Source: Pseudomonadota bacterium (GTDB lineage Bacteria; Pseudomonadota; Gammaproteobacteria; Burkholderiales; Rhodocyclaceae). Taken from it: DNA of 64,000 bases. The notes under the pieces were generated by a model that saw only the letters and a program-made list of their open reading frames with translations, was not told where the DNA came from and did no database searches. This document shows positions 1-8,569 of this stretch, piece after piece; positions within the stretch are counted from its first letter, which is position 1, and every line of letters begins with the position of its first letter. The position numbers and the translations under genes are program-made. The stretch spans positions 62,001 through 126,000 of the forward strand of contig JAGTRW010000005.1 of assembly GCA_018262095.1 (NCBI GenBank). The letters run 5' to 3'.

Positions 1-415
1 GCCGCCCGCTAAAGCGCGGGTAGGTGATCGGCGCCTGCTGCGCGGCGATCGTCGCCGCCAGCGCGGCGATCGTCGCCGGCCGCACCAGCGGGATGTCGAC
101 CGGCAACAGGAAGCAGGCGTCGACGTCGGCCGGCAGCGCTGCGATTCCGGCCTGGACGCTCGAAAACATGCCGCGCTCGTAAGCCGGGTTGGCGATCGCG
201 CCGACCTCAAGCTCGTGCAGCAGCGGCTCGAGCTGCTCGGCCTGGTGGCCGGTGACGACGCCGATCCGGTCGATTCCCGCCTGGCGGAAGCTGCGCACGA
301 CGCGCGCCAGGACGGTCTGCCCGCCAAACGGCAACAGCGCCTTGGCGCGGCCCATGCGCGACGAATAGCCGGCGGCGAGGATCAGCGCGGCGAGTTTGGG
401 GGAACGTTCATTCAT
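1..415 (-). CDS. MocA-like NTP transferase (partial)
   Basis: Likely nucleotidyltransferase of the MobA/MocA fold, which attaches a nucleotide to the molybdopterin cofactor. The N-terminal motif LAAGYSSRMGRAK, then KALLPFGGQTVL, and a later LLPVDIPLV (metal-binding Asp) are the family signature. About 138 codons are visible and the C-terminal end lies beyond position 1. The start at 415 is preceded by a GAGG ribosome binding site. It is the most distal visible gene of the Mo aldehyde oxidoreductase set on this strand, separated from the next gene by a short repeat (430-557). From memory it matches what NCBI calls the DVU_1551 family. A cofactor maturation role is inferred from context. Confidence 0.85.
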   Translation of the reverse strand, partial: MNERSPKLAALILAAGYSSRMGRAKALLPFGGQTVLARVVRSFRQAGIDRIGVVTGHQAEQLEPLLHELEVGAIANPAYERGMFSSVQAGIAALPADVDACFLLPVDIPLVRPATIAALAATIAAQQAPITYPRFSGR

Positions 416-429
416 TCTAAAGACCTCAG

Positions 430-557
430 TTATAACCACAGCGACACGGCGAACACAGCGAAATTCCTAAGTTTTTACTCCAACCCGCCGGGTGACCCCA
501 GAAACCATCGCAAGCAATTGTTTTTCCGCTGTGTTCGCTGTGTTCGCCGTGGTCAAC
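430..557. repeat. Inverted-repeat element, copy 1 (ACCACGGCGAACAC family)
   Basis: The left arm reads TTATAACCACAGCG followed by ACACGGCGAACACAGCG. The right arm, read in reverse complement, is GTTGACCACGGCG followed by AACACAGCGAACACAGCG. The arms enclose about 60 bp. A related element sits at 54220-54352. It fills most of the gap between the C-GCAxxG-C-C gene and the NTP transferase gene, so it is probably transcribed within the operon and could form a long stem. It looks like a REP or MITE-type short palindromic repeat. No open reading frame is supported in it. Confidence 0.6.
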
Positions 558-571
558 TGCTTTTTCCAGGT

Positions 572-1033
572 TCATGGCCGCGCGCCCTGTTCGGCGCCGC
601 TGCGCCCGTCGAGTTCGAAGCCGTTGGCCTCGAGGATTTCAGTCGCCTTGTGCACGGCGTCGAGGATCAGTCCCGGGCAGCGCTCGCCGCGCAGCTGCGG
701 CTTGCGCTCGATGATCTGCGCGCAATCGATGCCGCCGTAGCGCGGCGTATATTCGGCGCGGAACCAGTCGACGTATTCTTCGAGCATCAGCGGCAGGCTC
801 GGGTGGTCGTCGCGTTCGCCGTCGCCTCCAGCGTACAGGCCGATCAGGCAGCAGCCGCCGGTCAGCGCGCCGCAAGCGAGGCCGCAGCCCATTCCCGAGG
901 CCAGCCCGGACATCGCGCGCAGCAACTCCGGATTGCTCTGGTCCTGCGCGTCGAGGCCGATCTGCACCAGGATGTGGCTGCAGCGGTAGCCCTTGAGCGA
1001 GAGCTCGGCGACGCGAAACGAAATGTCGGTCAT
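572..1033 (-). CDS. C-GCAxxG-C-C family redox protein
   Basis: A 153-residue cytosolic protein of the C-GCAxxG-C-C family, probably a metal- or redox-binding accessory protein. The cysteine block MGCGLACGALTGGCC lies near residue 50, with a further C-A-Q-I and E-R-C-P-G motif downstream, as is usual in this family. The start at 1033 (MTDISFRVAEL) is chosen because its ATGA overlaps the stop of the methyltransferase gene by 4 bases. A longer frame to 1144 would read into that gene. From memory the equivalent Desulfovibrio gene is DVU_1555, next to a Mop-type aldehyde oxidoreductase. The biochemical role is unknown, and maturation of the Mo enzyme is an inference. Confidence 0.8.
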   Translation of the reverse strand: MTDISFRVAELSLKGYRCSHILVQIGLDAQDQSNPELLRAMSGLASGMGCGLACGALTGGCCLIGLYAGGDGERDDHPSLPLMLEEYVDWFRAEYTPRYGGIDCAQIIERKPQLRGERCPGLILDAVHKATEILEANGFELDGRSGAEQGARP

Positions 1034-1788
1034 CGGCGCGATTCCTTTACTGACTTGCTGGCGATCATTAGAAAATAACCCGGCCGCGATCGGCGCAGGC
1101 AGGCGCCCAGCGATGCCGCGTCGCCGGGCGCGGCGCCGCGCCACAGGCTGTCGAGCGAGCCGCTCTCGAAAATGAGTCGGGCGACGAAGGTCTTGAGCAC
1201 CGCCGAGTGGTTCTCCCAGCGCTCGATCCGGAAACCGGCGTCGATCAGCCGGGCGACGATTTCATCGCGCCCGCGGTGGCTGGCGAGGCAGCCAGCCAGC
1301 GGCGCGGGGCCGGCGGCGTCGCAGACGCGCGCGTAGACGTCGGTGATCGCCAGCGGCGCGCCCGGGCGCAGCACGCGGTGGCATTCGGCGAGCACGGCGG
1401 GGGCAAAGCCAGCCAGCGAGAGCGAGCATTCGGCGAGTATTCCGTCGATCGATTCGGTGGCAAAAGGCAGTCGCGCGGCGTCGGCGGCGAGCAGCGAGAC
1501 CGCCGCGAGACCCTCGGCGGCGGCTTGTGAATGAGCCGCGAGGCGCTCTGCGGCGGTGGCCAGCGCGCGCAGCGACCGATCGACGCCGATCGCCTGGCAG
1601 CCGGCGCGGCGCAGCAGCTCGGTGCCGGCCGCTTCGCCGCAACCCAGGTCGACGATCGTCTGACCGGCGGCGAAGCCCGCGCAGCGCAAGGCATGTCGTG
1701 TCAGGTCGAGGCCGCCGGGACGCAGCGCTTGGTCAGCGTCGGCAAAATGGCCGCTGTGGTAGGGCGGCGCGGCGAGCTGACAATCCAT
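1030..1788 (-). CDS. SAM-dependent class I methyltransferase (DVU_1556-like)
   Basis: A 252-residue class I methyltransferase. Motif I is IVDLGCGEAAGTELL near residue 46, followed by an acidic motif II (IGVDRS) and a motif resembling LAECSLSLAG. The start at 1788 shares one base with the TAA stop of the upstream gene, so translation is probably coupled. The stop overlaps the next gene by 4 bases. Its substrate is not evident. Its place between the two small redox proteins of the Mo aldehyde oxidoreductase operon suggests a step in enzyme or cofactor maturation. That is inferred from conserved gene order recalled for Desulfovibrio, not from the sequence itself. Confidence 0.8.
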   Translation of the reverse strand: MDCQLAAPPYHSGHFADADQALRPGGLDLTRHALRCAGFAAGQTIVDLGCGEAAGTELLRRAGCQAIGVDRSLRALATAAERLAAHSQAAAEGLAAVSLLAADAARLPFATESIDGILAECSLSLAGFAPAVLAECHRVLRPGAPLAITDVYARVCDAAGPAPLAGCLASHRGRDEIVARLIDAGFRIERWENHSAVLKTFVARLIFESGSLDSLWRGAAPGDAASLGACLRRSRPGYFLMIASKSVKESRR

Positions 1789-2000
1789 TACTTGTCCTCC
1801 AGCGCGCGTTCGACGTCGAGCATCTTGCCCAGCGCCAGCGCCTCGGGAACGTAGGTGAAGCCGCAGCCCGGGCAGCGCAGCAGATCGACCGGAAAGTCGT
1901 TGCCCAGGTAGCTCGCGGTGACCTTGCCGAGCACCAGCGGCTGTTGGCACTTGGCGCAGATCAATTGGCTGTCGCTGGGCGCGGGTGGTATTTCGCTCAT
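1788..2000 (-). CDS. Small CxxC-CxxC redox/zinc protein (DVU_1557-like)
   Basis: A 70-residue protein with two CxxC pairs, CAKC (near residue 15) and CPGC (near residue 44), separated by about 25 residues. This is a zinc-ribbon or rubredoxin-like arrangement. Its start at 2000 overlaps the stop of the dicluster oxidoreductase gene by 4 bases (ATGA), and its stop overlaps the methyltransferase start by one base, so it sits tightly inside the operon. From memory it corresponds to NCBI's DVU_1557 family redox protein. It may carry a metal or electrons for the neighbouring oxidoreductase. No function is demonstrated. Confidence 0.8.
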   Translation of the reverse strand: MSEIPPAPSDSQLICAKCQQPLVLGKVTASYLGNDFPVDLLRCPGCGFTYVPEALALGKMLDVERALEDK

Positions 2001-4306
2001 GGCCTTGATTCCAGTTGCATGCGATGGCTGTAGGCGCGATGCACGACGTAGCGCCCGTCCGCAAGCGAATATTCGACCCAGTAGGTCATGCTCACCAGCC
2101 GGTGGCTGGCGATGAAGTGGCCGCTCTGGCGGTCGATCAGCTTGGCGCCGCTGTCCTCTGCGTGGGCGATGGTTTGCCGGAGGTCGTCTTCGAGGATCAG
2201 CTTGCGTTCGAGGTCAGCGTGCACTTCTTCGCTGATCGCAAGCTCGATGGCGTTGACGGGTTCGTTCACGGTCTCGCTCCAGAGTTCGCGCAACAGGTGG
2301 CGCTTGAGTCTGCCACGATTTTCCTGGCGTTGCGAGAAGCCGGGGTCGGGGCGTGCTGCCGCATCGCCGGCGACGGGAAAAAGAAGGTCGAGGACATGGA
2401 GCGCGCGCTTGCCGCGGCGCGCGAAGTTGTCTCGGCACATCGCGCAGTAGGTCAGATAGTCGGCGTCGTTCTGGACTATGCAGCGGTCGACGATCTGGTC
2501 GGTGATGGCCGGGCTGACGAACGAAGCGAGGCCGCCGAAACCGCAACACGAGGAGCGCTGCGGTCCGTCGAGCTCGGCCGTCGAGATCGCGCAGCGATCC
2601 GCCAGTTGGCGAACGCCATCGTGGATCGCGGTTTCATGGCGCGTCGTGCACGGATCGTGGATCGCCAGCGCGGCGCTGCGCTGCGCTGCGCCGGCCGGCA
2701 GCTCGCTGCGCGCCAACACCGACCACAGCGATTCCTGCGCGACCGTGGGGTGGTGGTCGGCGATCATCCGGTAGCAGCTCGAACACGCGGTCAGTACCAA
2801 CGGCCGTCCGAGTTCCTGCCATTGGCGGTCAAAGTCGGCGCGCACTTCGGCGAACAGTTCCTGGCGCCCGGCCCATTGCGCCGGCGCGCCGCAACAGCCG
2901 AGCAGCAGGCCGACGCCGCCGTCGATCGTGGCGCAGAGGTGGGCGTAGGTCTGCTCGACCTGTTCGGGCGACGACGCGGCGAGTTGGCAACCCGGGTAGA
3001 AGAGCACGGCGCTGCGGGAAAAACCGGGTTGGTGACGCGCCAGCGCAAACGCGTCGCTGCGCGAATAAGCCAGGTCGCGCAGCGCGAAGTCGTGGTGCGA
3101 CGGCGGCATCTTGCCCTTGGCGGTCATCCCCTGACGCGCCGACAGACAGACTTCGCCCATCGCCAGGTGTTCGGGGCAGACTTCGGCGCACAGGCCGCAG
3201 AGCGTGCACGAATCGATCAGCCGGTTGGTCTTGCGCGGCCCCATGATGATCGTCTCGTTGTTGTAGATCTCGCGCACATAGCGCTTCGGGTAGGCGCCGA
3301 AGTGCTCGAGGAAGGGGCAGGCCCTGACGCACTCAAGACAGTGGCAGGGAAAGCAGCGCGCCGCCTCGGCGATCGCTTCGGTCCTGCAGAAGCCGCGCTG
3401 CACGTCGGCCGGCTGCACCGCGGGCAGCGGCGCGAAGCGCGCCGTGTTGACGTAAAGGCGTGTCGGCTGCGGCCCCTGGTTGTCGCGGCTGGCGGAGAGC
3501 GAAGCGCCTTGCAGCAGGCGGTCGATCGACAGCGCGGCGTAGCGACCGTCGTGCAGCGAGCCGATCGGCGAGTAGCGCGTACCCTGGCGTTGGCTGCCGC
3601 CGGCAAAAATCTTCGGGTGGCTGGTGGCGAAGGTCAGCGGATCGATGGCGATGCGCGCGTCGGCGATCAGCGCCAGCACGCCGTCGAGCGCCGGCTGGGC
3701 CGCGGGTCCGAGTCCGAGGTAGACGGCATCGAACTCGTCGGTGAGCGTGGTCAGCGTAGCGAGGGCGATCGCTTCGCCGAGCCTCAGCTCGACGCTGGTT
3801 GCGGCAAAGCGCGCCAGATCGGCGTCGATGGCGCCGGCCGGCAAGCGCGGGTCATCGCGCAGCCGCGCGAATGCCTGCTGCCGCGCCTCGAAAACGACGA
3901 CGCGGTGACCCTTGATGGAAAGCTCGGCGGCGACGCAGAGGCCCGAGATGCCGGCGCCGATCACGGCGATGCGCTTCTTGGCGAGCTGTTTGTTGGTGCG
4001 AAACGGCGCAGCGACAAAGCCGTTGGCGGCGTCGACGCAGGCGCGTTCGAGCTCATGAATACGGATCGGATCGCCGGCCTCGCCGCGCTTGCACGCGGCC
4101 TCGCAGGGGTGGTCGCAGAGCTCTGCGATGATCGCCGGAAAAGGAATGATTCGTGAATAAAGCGCTTGGGCGAGTTTGAAGTCGCCCTGGCGCAGCAGTT
4201 CCATCATCGCGCGCACGTCAACGTGTACCGGACACGCGGCGTTGCACGCCGGCGGCGACTCCTCGATGCAGTGCGATTCCCAGTCGCGAACCTGTTGGCC
4301 GTCCAT
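1997..4306 (-). CDS. Pyridine nucleotide-disulfide oxidoreductase / Fe-S dicluster / CCG-domain fusion
   Basis: A 769-residue electron-transfer fusion. Residues 1-95 carry the GltD-like Fe-S motif (C13, C21, C25, then C64, C68, C72). GAGISG at 117-122 starts a dinucleotide-binding domain. Residues 318-330 (CFPCHCLECVRAC) and 367-377 (CTLCGLCAEVC) hold two ferredoxin-type [4Fe-4S] sites. Residues 435-640 form a CCG (HdrB-like) module with CCG at 471 and 587 and CxxC partners. It is encoded between the Mo aldehyde oxidoreductase and its small accessory genes. It probably links the enzyme to NAD(P)H, ferredoxin or a thiol/disulfide couple; the partner cannot be read from sequence. A GC-rich hairpin (4326-4354) separates it from mop. 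Confidence 0.85.
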   Translation of the reverse strand: MDGQQVRDWESHCIEESPPACNAACPVHVDVRAMMELLRQGDFKLAQALYSRIIPFPAIIAELCDHPCEAACKRGEAGDPIRIHELERACVDAANGFVAAPFRTNKQLAKKRIAVIGAGISGLCVAAELSIKGHRVVVFEARQQAFARLRDDPRLPAGAIDADLARFAATSVELRLGEAIALATLTTLTDEFDAVYLGLGPAAQPALDGVLALIADARIAIDPLTFATSHPKIFAGGSQRQGTRYSPIGSLHDGRYAALSIDRLLQGASLSASRDNQGPQPTRLYVNTARFAPLPAVQPADVQRGFCRTEAIAEAARCFPCHCLECVRACPFLEHFGAYPKRYVREIYNNETIIMGPRKTNRLIDSCTLCGLCAEVCPEHLAMGEVCLSARQGMTAKGKMPPSHHDFALRDLAYSRSDAFALARHQPGFSRSAVLFYPGCQLAASSPEQVEQTYAHLCATIDGGVGLLLGCCGAPAQWAGRQELFAEVRADFDRQWQELGRPLVLTACSSCYRMIADHHPTVAQESLWSVLARSELPAGAAQRSAALAIHDPCTTRHETAIHDGVRQLADRCAISTAELDGPQRSSCCGFGGLASFVSPAITDQIVDRCIVQNDADYLTYCAMCRDNFARRGKRALHVLDLLFPVAGDAAARPDPGFSQRQENRGRLKRHLLRELWSETVNEPVNAIELAISEEVHADLERKLILEDDLRQTIAHAEDSGAKLIDRQSGHFIASHRLVSMTYWVEYSLADGRYVVHRAYSHRMQLESRP

Positions 4307-4325
4307 GATCGGTCCTCGTCAGTGC

Positions 4326-4354
4326 GGCGGGGAACGCGGCTAGCGTTCCCCGCC
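4326..4354 (-). other. Intercistronic hairpin between mop and the dicluster gene
   Basis: A perfect 12-bp stem (GGCGGGGAACGC with GCGTTCCCCGCC) closes a 5-base loop. It lies just after the mop stop codon and before the next start on the same strand. No run of U follows, so a complete rho-independent terminator is unlikely. It more likely protects the mop mRNA 3' end or lowers expression of the accessory genes relative to the catalytic subunit. Confidence 0.6.
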
Positions 4355-4363
4355 GGCTTGCGT

Positions 4364-7126
4364 TTAGTTATGCGCCGGGATGATCGCCGGCTTGCCCGCT
4401 GCCTTGAGGTCGAGTCCCGCCTTCACAATTTCGGGAAGCGCCGGTATCTTCATGATACGAACGCCACAGGCATTGTAGATGGCGTTGAGGATCGCCGGGT
4501 GACCCGCGGTCAGCGGCCCTTCACCGGCGCCAGCGGCACCGAACGGGCCGAGCGGACGCGGTGTTTCGAGGTAGAGGATTTCCATGTCGTCGGGGATGTC
4601 CCGCGGATAGGGAATGCCGCAATCGAGCAGTGTCGTGTGCTTTTCGAGATCGTCGAAGTCCTCGGAGAGCGCCAGCCCGATGCCCTGGGCGAGCCCGCCG
4701 TAGATCTGGCCGTCGACCGTCACCTTGTTGATGATGGTGCCGAAGTCGACCGAGGTGGTGTACTTGACGACGGTGACCTTGCCGGTTTCGAGGTCGACTT
4801 CGACTTCGGGGACGAACACTTCGTACATGTAGATCGGGAACGGATTGCCTTGGCCGGTGACCGGATCGCATTCGGTACAGCCCTGGGCGACCCACTTGCC
4901 GTCGTAGCGGCACGGGATGTTCTCGGCGACCATTTCGGCGTAGCTGCGATAGCTGCCGTCAGGCTTCTTCATCGCGTGCAGCAGCATTTCGCACGAGTTC
5001 TTGATGGCGTTGCCGACAAAGACGTTGGAGCGGCTGCCGCCCGACGGGCCGGCGTTCGGGCAGTCGGTGGTGTTCATCACCAGATGAATATGTTCGGGCG
5101 TGATGCCGAGCGGACGCAGCGTTTCATGAACGAAGGTCTGCGTGCCGAGGTCGGAACCCTGGCCGTGATCCTGCCAGGCGTTGTAGGCGGTAACGCCCTT
5201 GGCGGTCAGCTCGATGGCGGCGTTGGAACTGTCGGGACCGTCGAGGCCGCAACCGTAGATGCCGATGGCGATGCCGATGCCGCGCTTCTTGCCGGGAACC
5301 GCGAAGTCCTTGCAGCGCTGCTTGCCCGCTTCCCAGGCCGGGCGGACCAGATCGAGCAGCTTGTCGAGGACGAAGACTTCGGGAACCTGGCCGGTCGGCG
5401 TCGTCGCGCCGGGGCGGTAGACGTTCTTGTAGCGCAGTTCGAGCGGGTCCATGCCGATTTTCTCGGCGAGCATGTCCATGGCGATTTCGGACGACAGGAA
5501 AGCCTGCGGCGAACCGTAACCGCGGAACGCCGACCCCCAGGCGTGGTTGGTGCACACCGTCTTGCCGTGGCCGCGGATGTTCTTGATGTCGTACGCGGCG
5601 CCGGTGAATTGGCCCTGGCGAACCGTCACCAGGTCACCGAACTCGGAATAGGGGCCGTGGTCGAGCCACCATTCGGTTTCCATGCCTTGCAGGATGCCGT
5701 CCTGGTCGGCGGCGAGCTTGCAGCGCACGTTGGCCGGCGAACGTTTTCCCGTGTAAGTGATGTTCTGGTACTGCGTATAGACCAGCGAAACCGGTCGCTT
5801 GAGCGCCATGCAGGCGACGCCGAGCAGCGCTTCCATGGTCGGGCTGAACTTGTAGCCGAAGGTGCCGCCGGTCGCGTTCTGCACCAGGCGCAGCTTTTCC
5901 GGTGCGATGCCGAGGCCCGGCGCGATCATCGCGTGGTGCAGGTGCAGGCCGATGCTCTTCGACTGGATGGTCAGAATGCCGTCGTCGTCAAAATAGGCGC
6001 AGCCGCAGTCAGGCTCGATGTGCAGGTGAGGCTGGCGGCTGCAATACGTTTCCGACTCGACGATATGGGTCGCGGCGGCCATGATCGGCGCCGTTTCCTC
6101 GCCCTTGATCATGCCTTGTTCGTAGTAGACGTTCGGCACGCCGGGGTGGATTTCGATCGCGTCGTCGGCCTGGGCTGCCCAGCCGTCCATATAGGCCGGC
6201 AGGACCTCGACGTCGACGCTGACCTTCTCGGCGGCGGCGCGCGCGTGCTCGACGGTGTCGGCGCAAACGATGGCCAGCGCGTCGCCGAACTGGAAGATCT
6301 TGTCGCGGCACAGGATCGGTCGATCCCAGCCGTCGCCCTTGTTGGTCGGGAAGGTGATCAGTCCGGTGATGGCGTTCTTGCCCGAGACGTCCTTCCAGGT
6401 CAGCACGTCGACGACGCCGGGCATTTTCTTCGCTTCGCTGGTGTCGATTCCCTTGAGGTTGGCGTGCGAGACCTTGGCCTGGACGAGCGCCAGGTGCAGG
6501 GTGTCGGGCGGCATGTGCATGGTGACGTCGGCGCCGAAGTCCCAGGTGCCGGTGACCTTGGCGACCGCCGACGGGCGGCGGAATTTCGAGCCGAGGATGC
6601 TGCCGTTGTCTTTGGCTTCGCTGCGGGCCAGCAGGTCTTCCTTGCTCTTCTCGCCGCGCATGATCGCCGCGGCATCCATCACGGCGTCGGTCAGCGGCTT
6701 GTAGCCGGTGCAGCGGCACAGGTTGCGGTTGCGGTTGAACCAGGTGCGAACGTCCTCGCGCGTCGGGTTCTGGTTCTTGTCGAGCAGCGCCTTGGCCGAC
6801 ATGATGAAGCCGGGAGTGCATACGCCGCATTGGGCGCCGCCATGCACCATCCAGGAGATCTGGATCGGGTGCAGCTGGTCGGCGGTGCCGATGCCTTCGA
6901 TGGTGACGATCTTCTCGCCGTTCTCGTACTTGCTGATCGGAACCATGCAGGCCTTGATCGGCTTGTTGTCGATCAGCACCGTACAGGTGCCGCATTGGCC
7001 GGAGTCGCAACAGACCTTGCAGCCGGTCATCAGCAGGTTTTCACGCAGTACGTCGGCGAGCTTCTTGGCCGGGTCGGTGATGAGCGGGCGGTCGACTCCG
7101 TTGACGTTGATGATGATTCTTTTCAT
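4364..7126 (-). CDS. mop: Molybdopterin-dependent aldehyde oxidoreductase (Mop type)
   Basis: A 920-residue cytosolic enzyme of the xanthine oxidase family that oxidises aldehydes to acids. It carries two [2Fe-2S] clusters and a molybdopterin cytosine dinucleotide site. The cysteines of cluster one (C40, C45, C48, C60) and cluster two (C100, C103, C137, C139) fall at the same numbers I recall for the Desulfovibrio gigas enzyme. The motif GAAGAGEGPLTAG near residue 870 holds the expected catalytic glutamate. It has no FAD domain, so electrons must leave through an external carrier. The 63-residue ferredoxin and the dicluster protein encoded in the same operon are the candidates. The start at 7126 is followed by NVNGVDRPL, typical of the family. 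Confidence 0.93.
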   Translation of the reverse strand: MKRIIINVNGVDRPLITDPAKKLADVLRENLLMTGCKVCCDSGQCGTCTVLIDNKPIKACMVPISKYENGEKIVTIEGIGTADQLHPIQISWMVHGGAQCGVCTPGFIMSAKALLDKNQNPTREDVRTWFNRNRNLCRCTGYKPLTDAVMDAAAIMRGEKSKEDLLARSEAKDNGSILGSKFRRPSAVAKVTGTWDFGADVTMHMPPDTLHLALVQAKVSHANLKGIDTSEAKKMPGVVDVLTWKDVSGKNAITGLITFPTNKGDGWDRPILCRDKIFQFGDALAIVCADTVEHARAAAEKVSVDVEVLPAYMDGWAAQADDAIEIHPGVPNVYYEQGMIKGEETAPIMAAATHIVESETYCSRQPHLHIEPDCGCAYFDDDGILTIQSKSIGLHLHHAMIAPGLGIAPEKLRLVQNATGGTFGYKFSPTMEALLGVACMALKRPVSLVYTQYQNITYTGKRSPANVRCKLAADQDGILQGMETEWWLDHGPYSEFGDLVTVRQGQFTGAAYDIKNIRGHGKTVCTNHAWGSAFRGYGSPQAFLSSEIAMDMLAEKIGMDPLELRYKNVYRPGATTPTGQVPEVFVLDKLLDLVRPAWEAGKQRCKDFAVPGKKRGIGIAIGIYGCGLDGPDSSNAAIELTAKGVTAYNAWQDHGQGSDLGTQTFVHETLRPLGITPEHIHLVMNTTDCPNAGPSGGSRSNVFVGNAIKNSCEMLLHAMKKPDGSYRSYAEMVAENIPCRYDGKWVAQGCTECDPVTGQGNPFPIYMYEVFVPEVEVDLETGKVTVVKYTTSVDFGTIINKVTVDGQIYGGLAQGIGLALSEDFDDLEKHTTLLDCGIPYPRDIPDDMEILYLETPRPLGPFGAAGAGEGPLTAGHPAILNAIYNACGVRIMKIPALPEIVKAGLDLKAAGKPAIIPAHN

Positions 7127-7190
7127 GACGCTCTCCTTGAGTATTCGAATGAACTGAAAATGGGCTGCAAGAATTTGGTGATTGATCGGC

Positions 7191-8027
7191 CTAGGCGATT
7201 TTGTGTGGCTTGTTCTCCTCGGGCTCGGGACGCAAGCCGCGGCGGGACAAGGCCGCGGCGCAATGGCGCCGACAGGCGATCAGTTCGGCGACGACCGAGA
7301 TGGCGATTTCTTCTGGATTGTCGGCGCCGATTTCCAGGCCGATCGGCGCATGCACGTCGGCCAGGCGCTCCGGCGTCACGCCTTCCTTTTGCAGCTCCTG
7401 GAAGATCCCGGTGACCTTGCGCCGTGACCCCATCATGCCGACATAGCGCGCCGGGGTGCCGAGCGCCCAGCGCAGCACGCGCATGTCGGTGAGATGGCCG
7501 GGGGTCAGCGAAACGACGTAGGCGGCGGGGTTTGGCGCCAGTTGCAGCATGGCGACGTCGAGCTCGGCGACGACGATGCCTTTGGCGTCGGGGAAACGTT
7601 CGCGGTTGGCGAAGGCTTCGCGCTCGTCGACGATCACCACGTCGAAGCCGGCCGAGCGCGCAATGCGGTAGGTGGCGAGACCGGTGTGGCCGGCACCGAA
7701 GATGTAGAGCGTCGGGTTGGGGACGATCGGTTCGACGAAGATATCGAGGCTGCCGCCGCACACCATTCCGGCGTCGATCCCGGGTCGCTGGGTGAGATTG
7801 AAGCTGACGGTCTGCGGTTTTTCGCTTTTGATGACTTCACGTGCGATGGCGATCACTTCGAGCTCGCCGGCGCCGCCGCCGATGGTGCCGACGATCGTCC
7901 CGTCGTCGCGCACCAGCATCTTGGCCGACGACGAGCCGGGGATCGAACCGACGGTATTGATGATCGAGGCCAGCGCACAGCTCCGGCCTTCTCGCCGCAA
8001 GAGGATGATTTCTTCATAGACGTCCAT
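7191..8027 (-). CDS. XdhC-family maturation factor for aldehyde oxidoreductase
   Basis: A 278-residue XdhC/CoxF-type protein. Members bind the Mo cofactor, help add the terminal sulfido ligand and insert the cofactor into xanthine oxidase-family enzymes. The N-terminal XdhC domain shows SIPGSSSAKMLV and TIGGGAGELE, and the C-terminal Rossmann domain shows YIFGAGHTGLATYR near residue 135. It lies directly upstream of mop with a 64-bp gap, so the Mop enzyme is its likely client. The frame ends 37 bp after the ferredoxin gene on the same strand, consistent with one transcript from the promoter at 8390-8466. Confidence 0.9.
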   Translation of the reverse strand: MDVYEEIILLRREGRSCALASIINTVGSIPGSSSAKMLVRDDGTIVGTIGGGAGELEVIAIAREVIKSEKPQTVSFNLTQRPGIDAGMVCGGSLDIFVEPIVPNPTLYIFGAGHTGLATYRIARSAGFDVVIVDEREAFANRERFPDAKGIVVAELDVAMLQLAPNPAAYVVSLTPGHLTDMRVLRWALGTPARYVGMMGSRRKVTGIFQELQKEGVTPERLADVHAPIGLEIGADNPEEIAISVVAELIACRRHCAAALSRRGLRPEPEENKPHKIA

Positions 8028-8064
8028 ACGATCCTCGCTCTATCTTCGGTTTGCTGACGAGTGT

Positions 8065-8256
8065 TTACGCGGGAACGCAGGCGTCGGTGTTGCACAGCTC
8101 GGCGCACATCGGGCTGTCGTAGGTTCCCTCGCAGTCCTTGCATTTGTCCGCATCGATCGAGAACTGTTTGCCGACGTGACTGATGGCGCGGTTGGGGCAT
8201 TCGGATTCGCACGCGCCGCAGGCATTGCACAGGTCGGGGATGATTTTGTGGGCCAT
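8065..8256 (-). CDS. 63-residue 2[4Fe-4S]-type ferredoxin, paralogue A
   Basis: A small ferredoxin with CNACGACESECP near residue 11 and a second cluster site made of CKDCEG, C50 and C54/C59 in the C-terminal half. The start at 8256 has an AAGGAG ribosome binding site and gives MAHKIIPDLC. A longer frame to 8364 has no such site. It is 51/63 identical to the ferredoxin at 16408-16599 that precedes the tungsten enzyme. It heads the Mop operon and is the likely electron acceptor of that enzyme, handing electrons on to a ferredoxin-using partner such as the group 4 hydrogenase. The partner is inferred. Confidence 0.9.
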   Translation of the reverse strand: MAHKIIPDLCNACGACESECPNRAISHVGKQFSIDADKCKDCEGTYDSPMCAELCNTDACVPA

Positions 8257-8389
8257 GAAAAACTCCTTGAAAAATAAATATCGCAATTGCTGAGTCGGCC
8301 GCCATGAATCGCGAGGGCTGCAGCAGGCTGCCGCACTGCCGGCGAACGAAGTGATGCGTTGCATCAGCCCGATTCGCAGTGTGGTGACG

Positions 8390-8466
8390 CAGTATTCGGC
8401 GCGGCTTTTGCGCGCGCAATGGAATGTCGCTGATCAACGCTTCGGCGCTGTCCCGTTTTGTGACAG
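8390..8466 (-). promoter_or_regulatory. Shared-regulon promoter of the ferredoxin-xdhC-mop operon
   Basis: Read on the minus strand: dyad CTGTCACAAAACGGGACAG (8466-8448), 28 bp, TTGCGC (-35, 8419-8414), 17 bp, AATACT within GAATACTG (8397-8390). The same order and spacing recurs at six other operons in the window. The dyad centre lies near -70 from the expected transcription start, a usual place for an upstream activator. The untranslated leader to 8256 is about 125 bases. Apart from this promoter and the second dyad at 8503-8521, I see nothing else in the 8257-8569 gap. Confidence 0.7.
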
Positions 8467-8502
8467 TCGCATCGTTGAGGCGAAGGAAGGGAGGTTGGCA
8501 TG

Positions 8503-8521
8503 CTGTCCCGAAACGGGACAG
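8503..8521. promoter_or_regulatory. Second, perfect regulon dyad upstream of the mop operon
   Basis: CTGTCCCGAAACGGGACAG is a perfect inverted repeat with 8-bp arms and a 3-base centre. Its centre is 55 bp from that of the dyad at 8448-8466, about five helical turns. It matches the regulon consensus but has no -10 of its own at the usual distance on either strand. It may be an auxiliary site for cooperative binding. Confidence 0.6.
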
Positions 8522-8569
8522 TGGGGTCGTTGGCGGCGAGTTATTGTTGACTCGCGGTCGGTGGTTCGG

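Noticed and set aside
2015-4156. Long plus-strand open frame (713 codons) opposite the dicluster gene
   Set aside because: High GC gives long antisense frames. Its translation is low-complexity and lacks domains, while the minus-strand frame has clear Fe-S and CCG motifs.
4166-7414. Plus-strand open frame of 1082 codons opposite mop
   Set aside because: Antisense to a protein with all expected [2Fe-2S] cysteines; the product has no recognisable motif.
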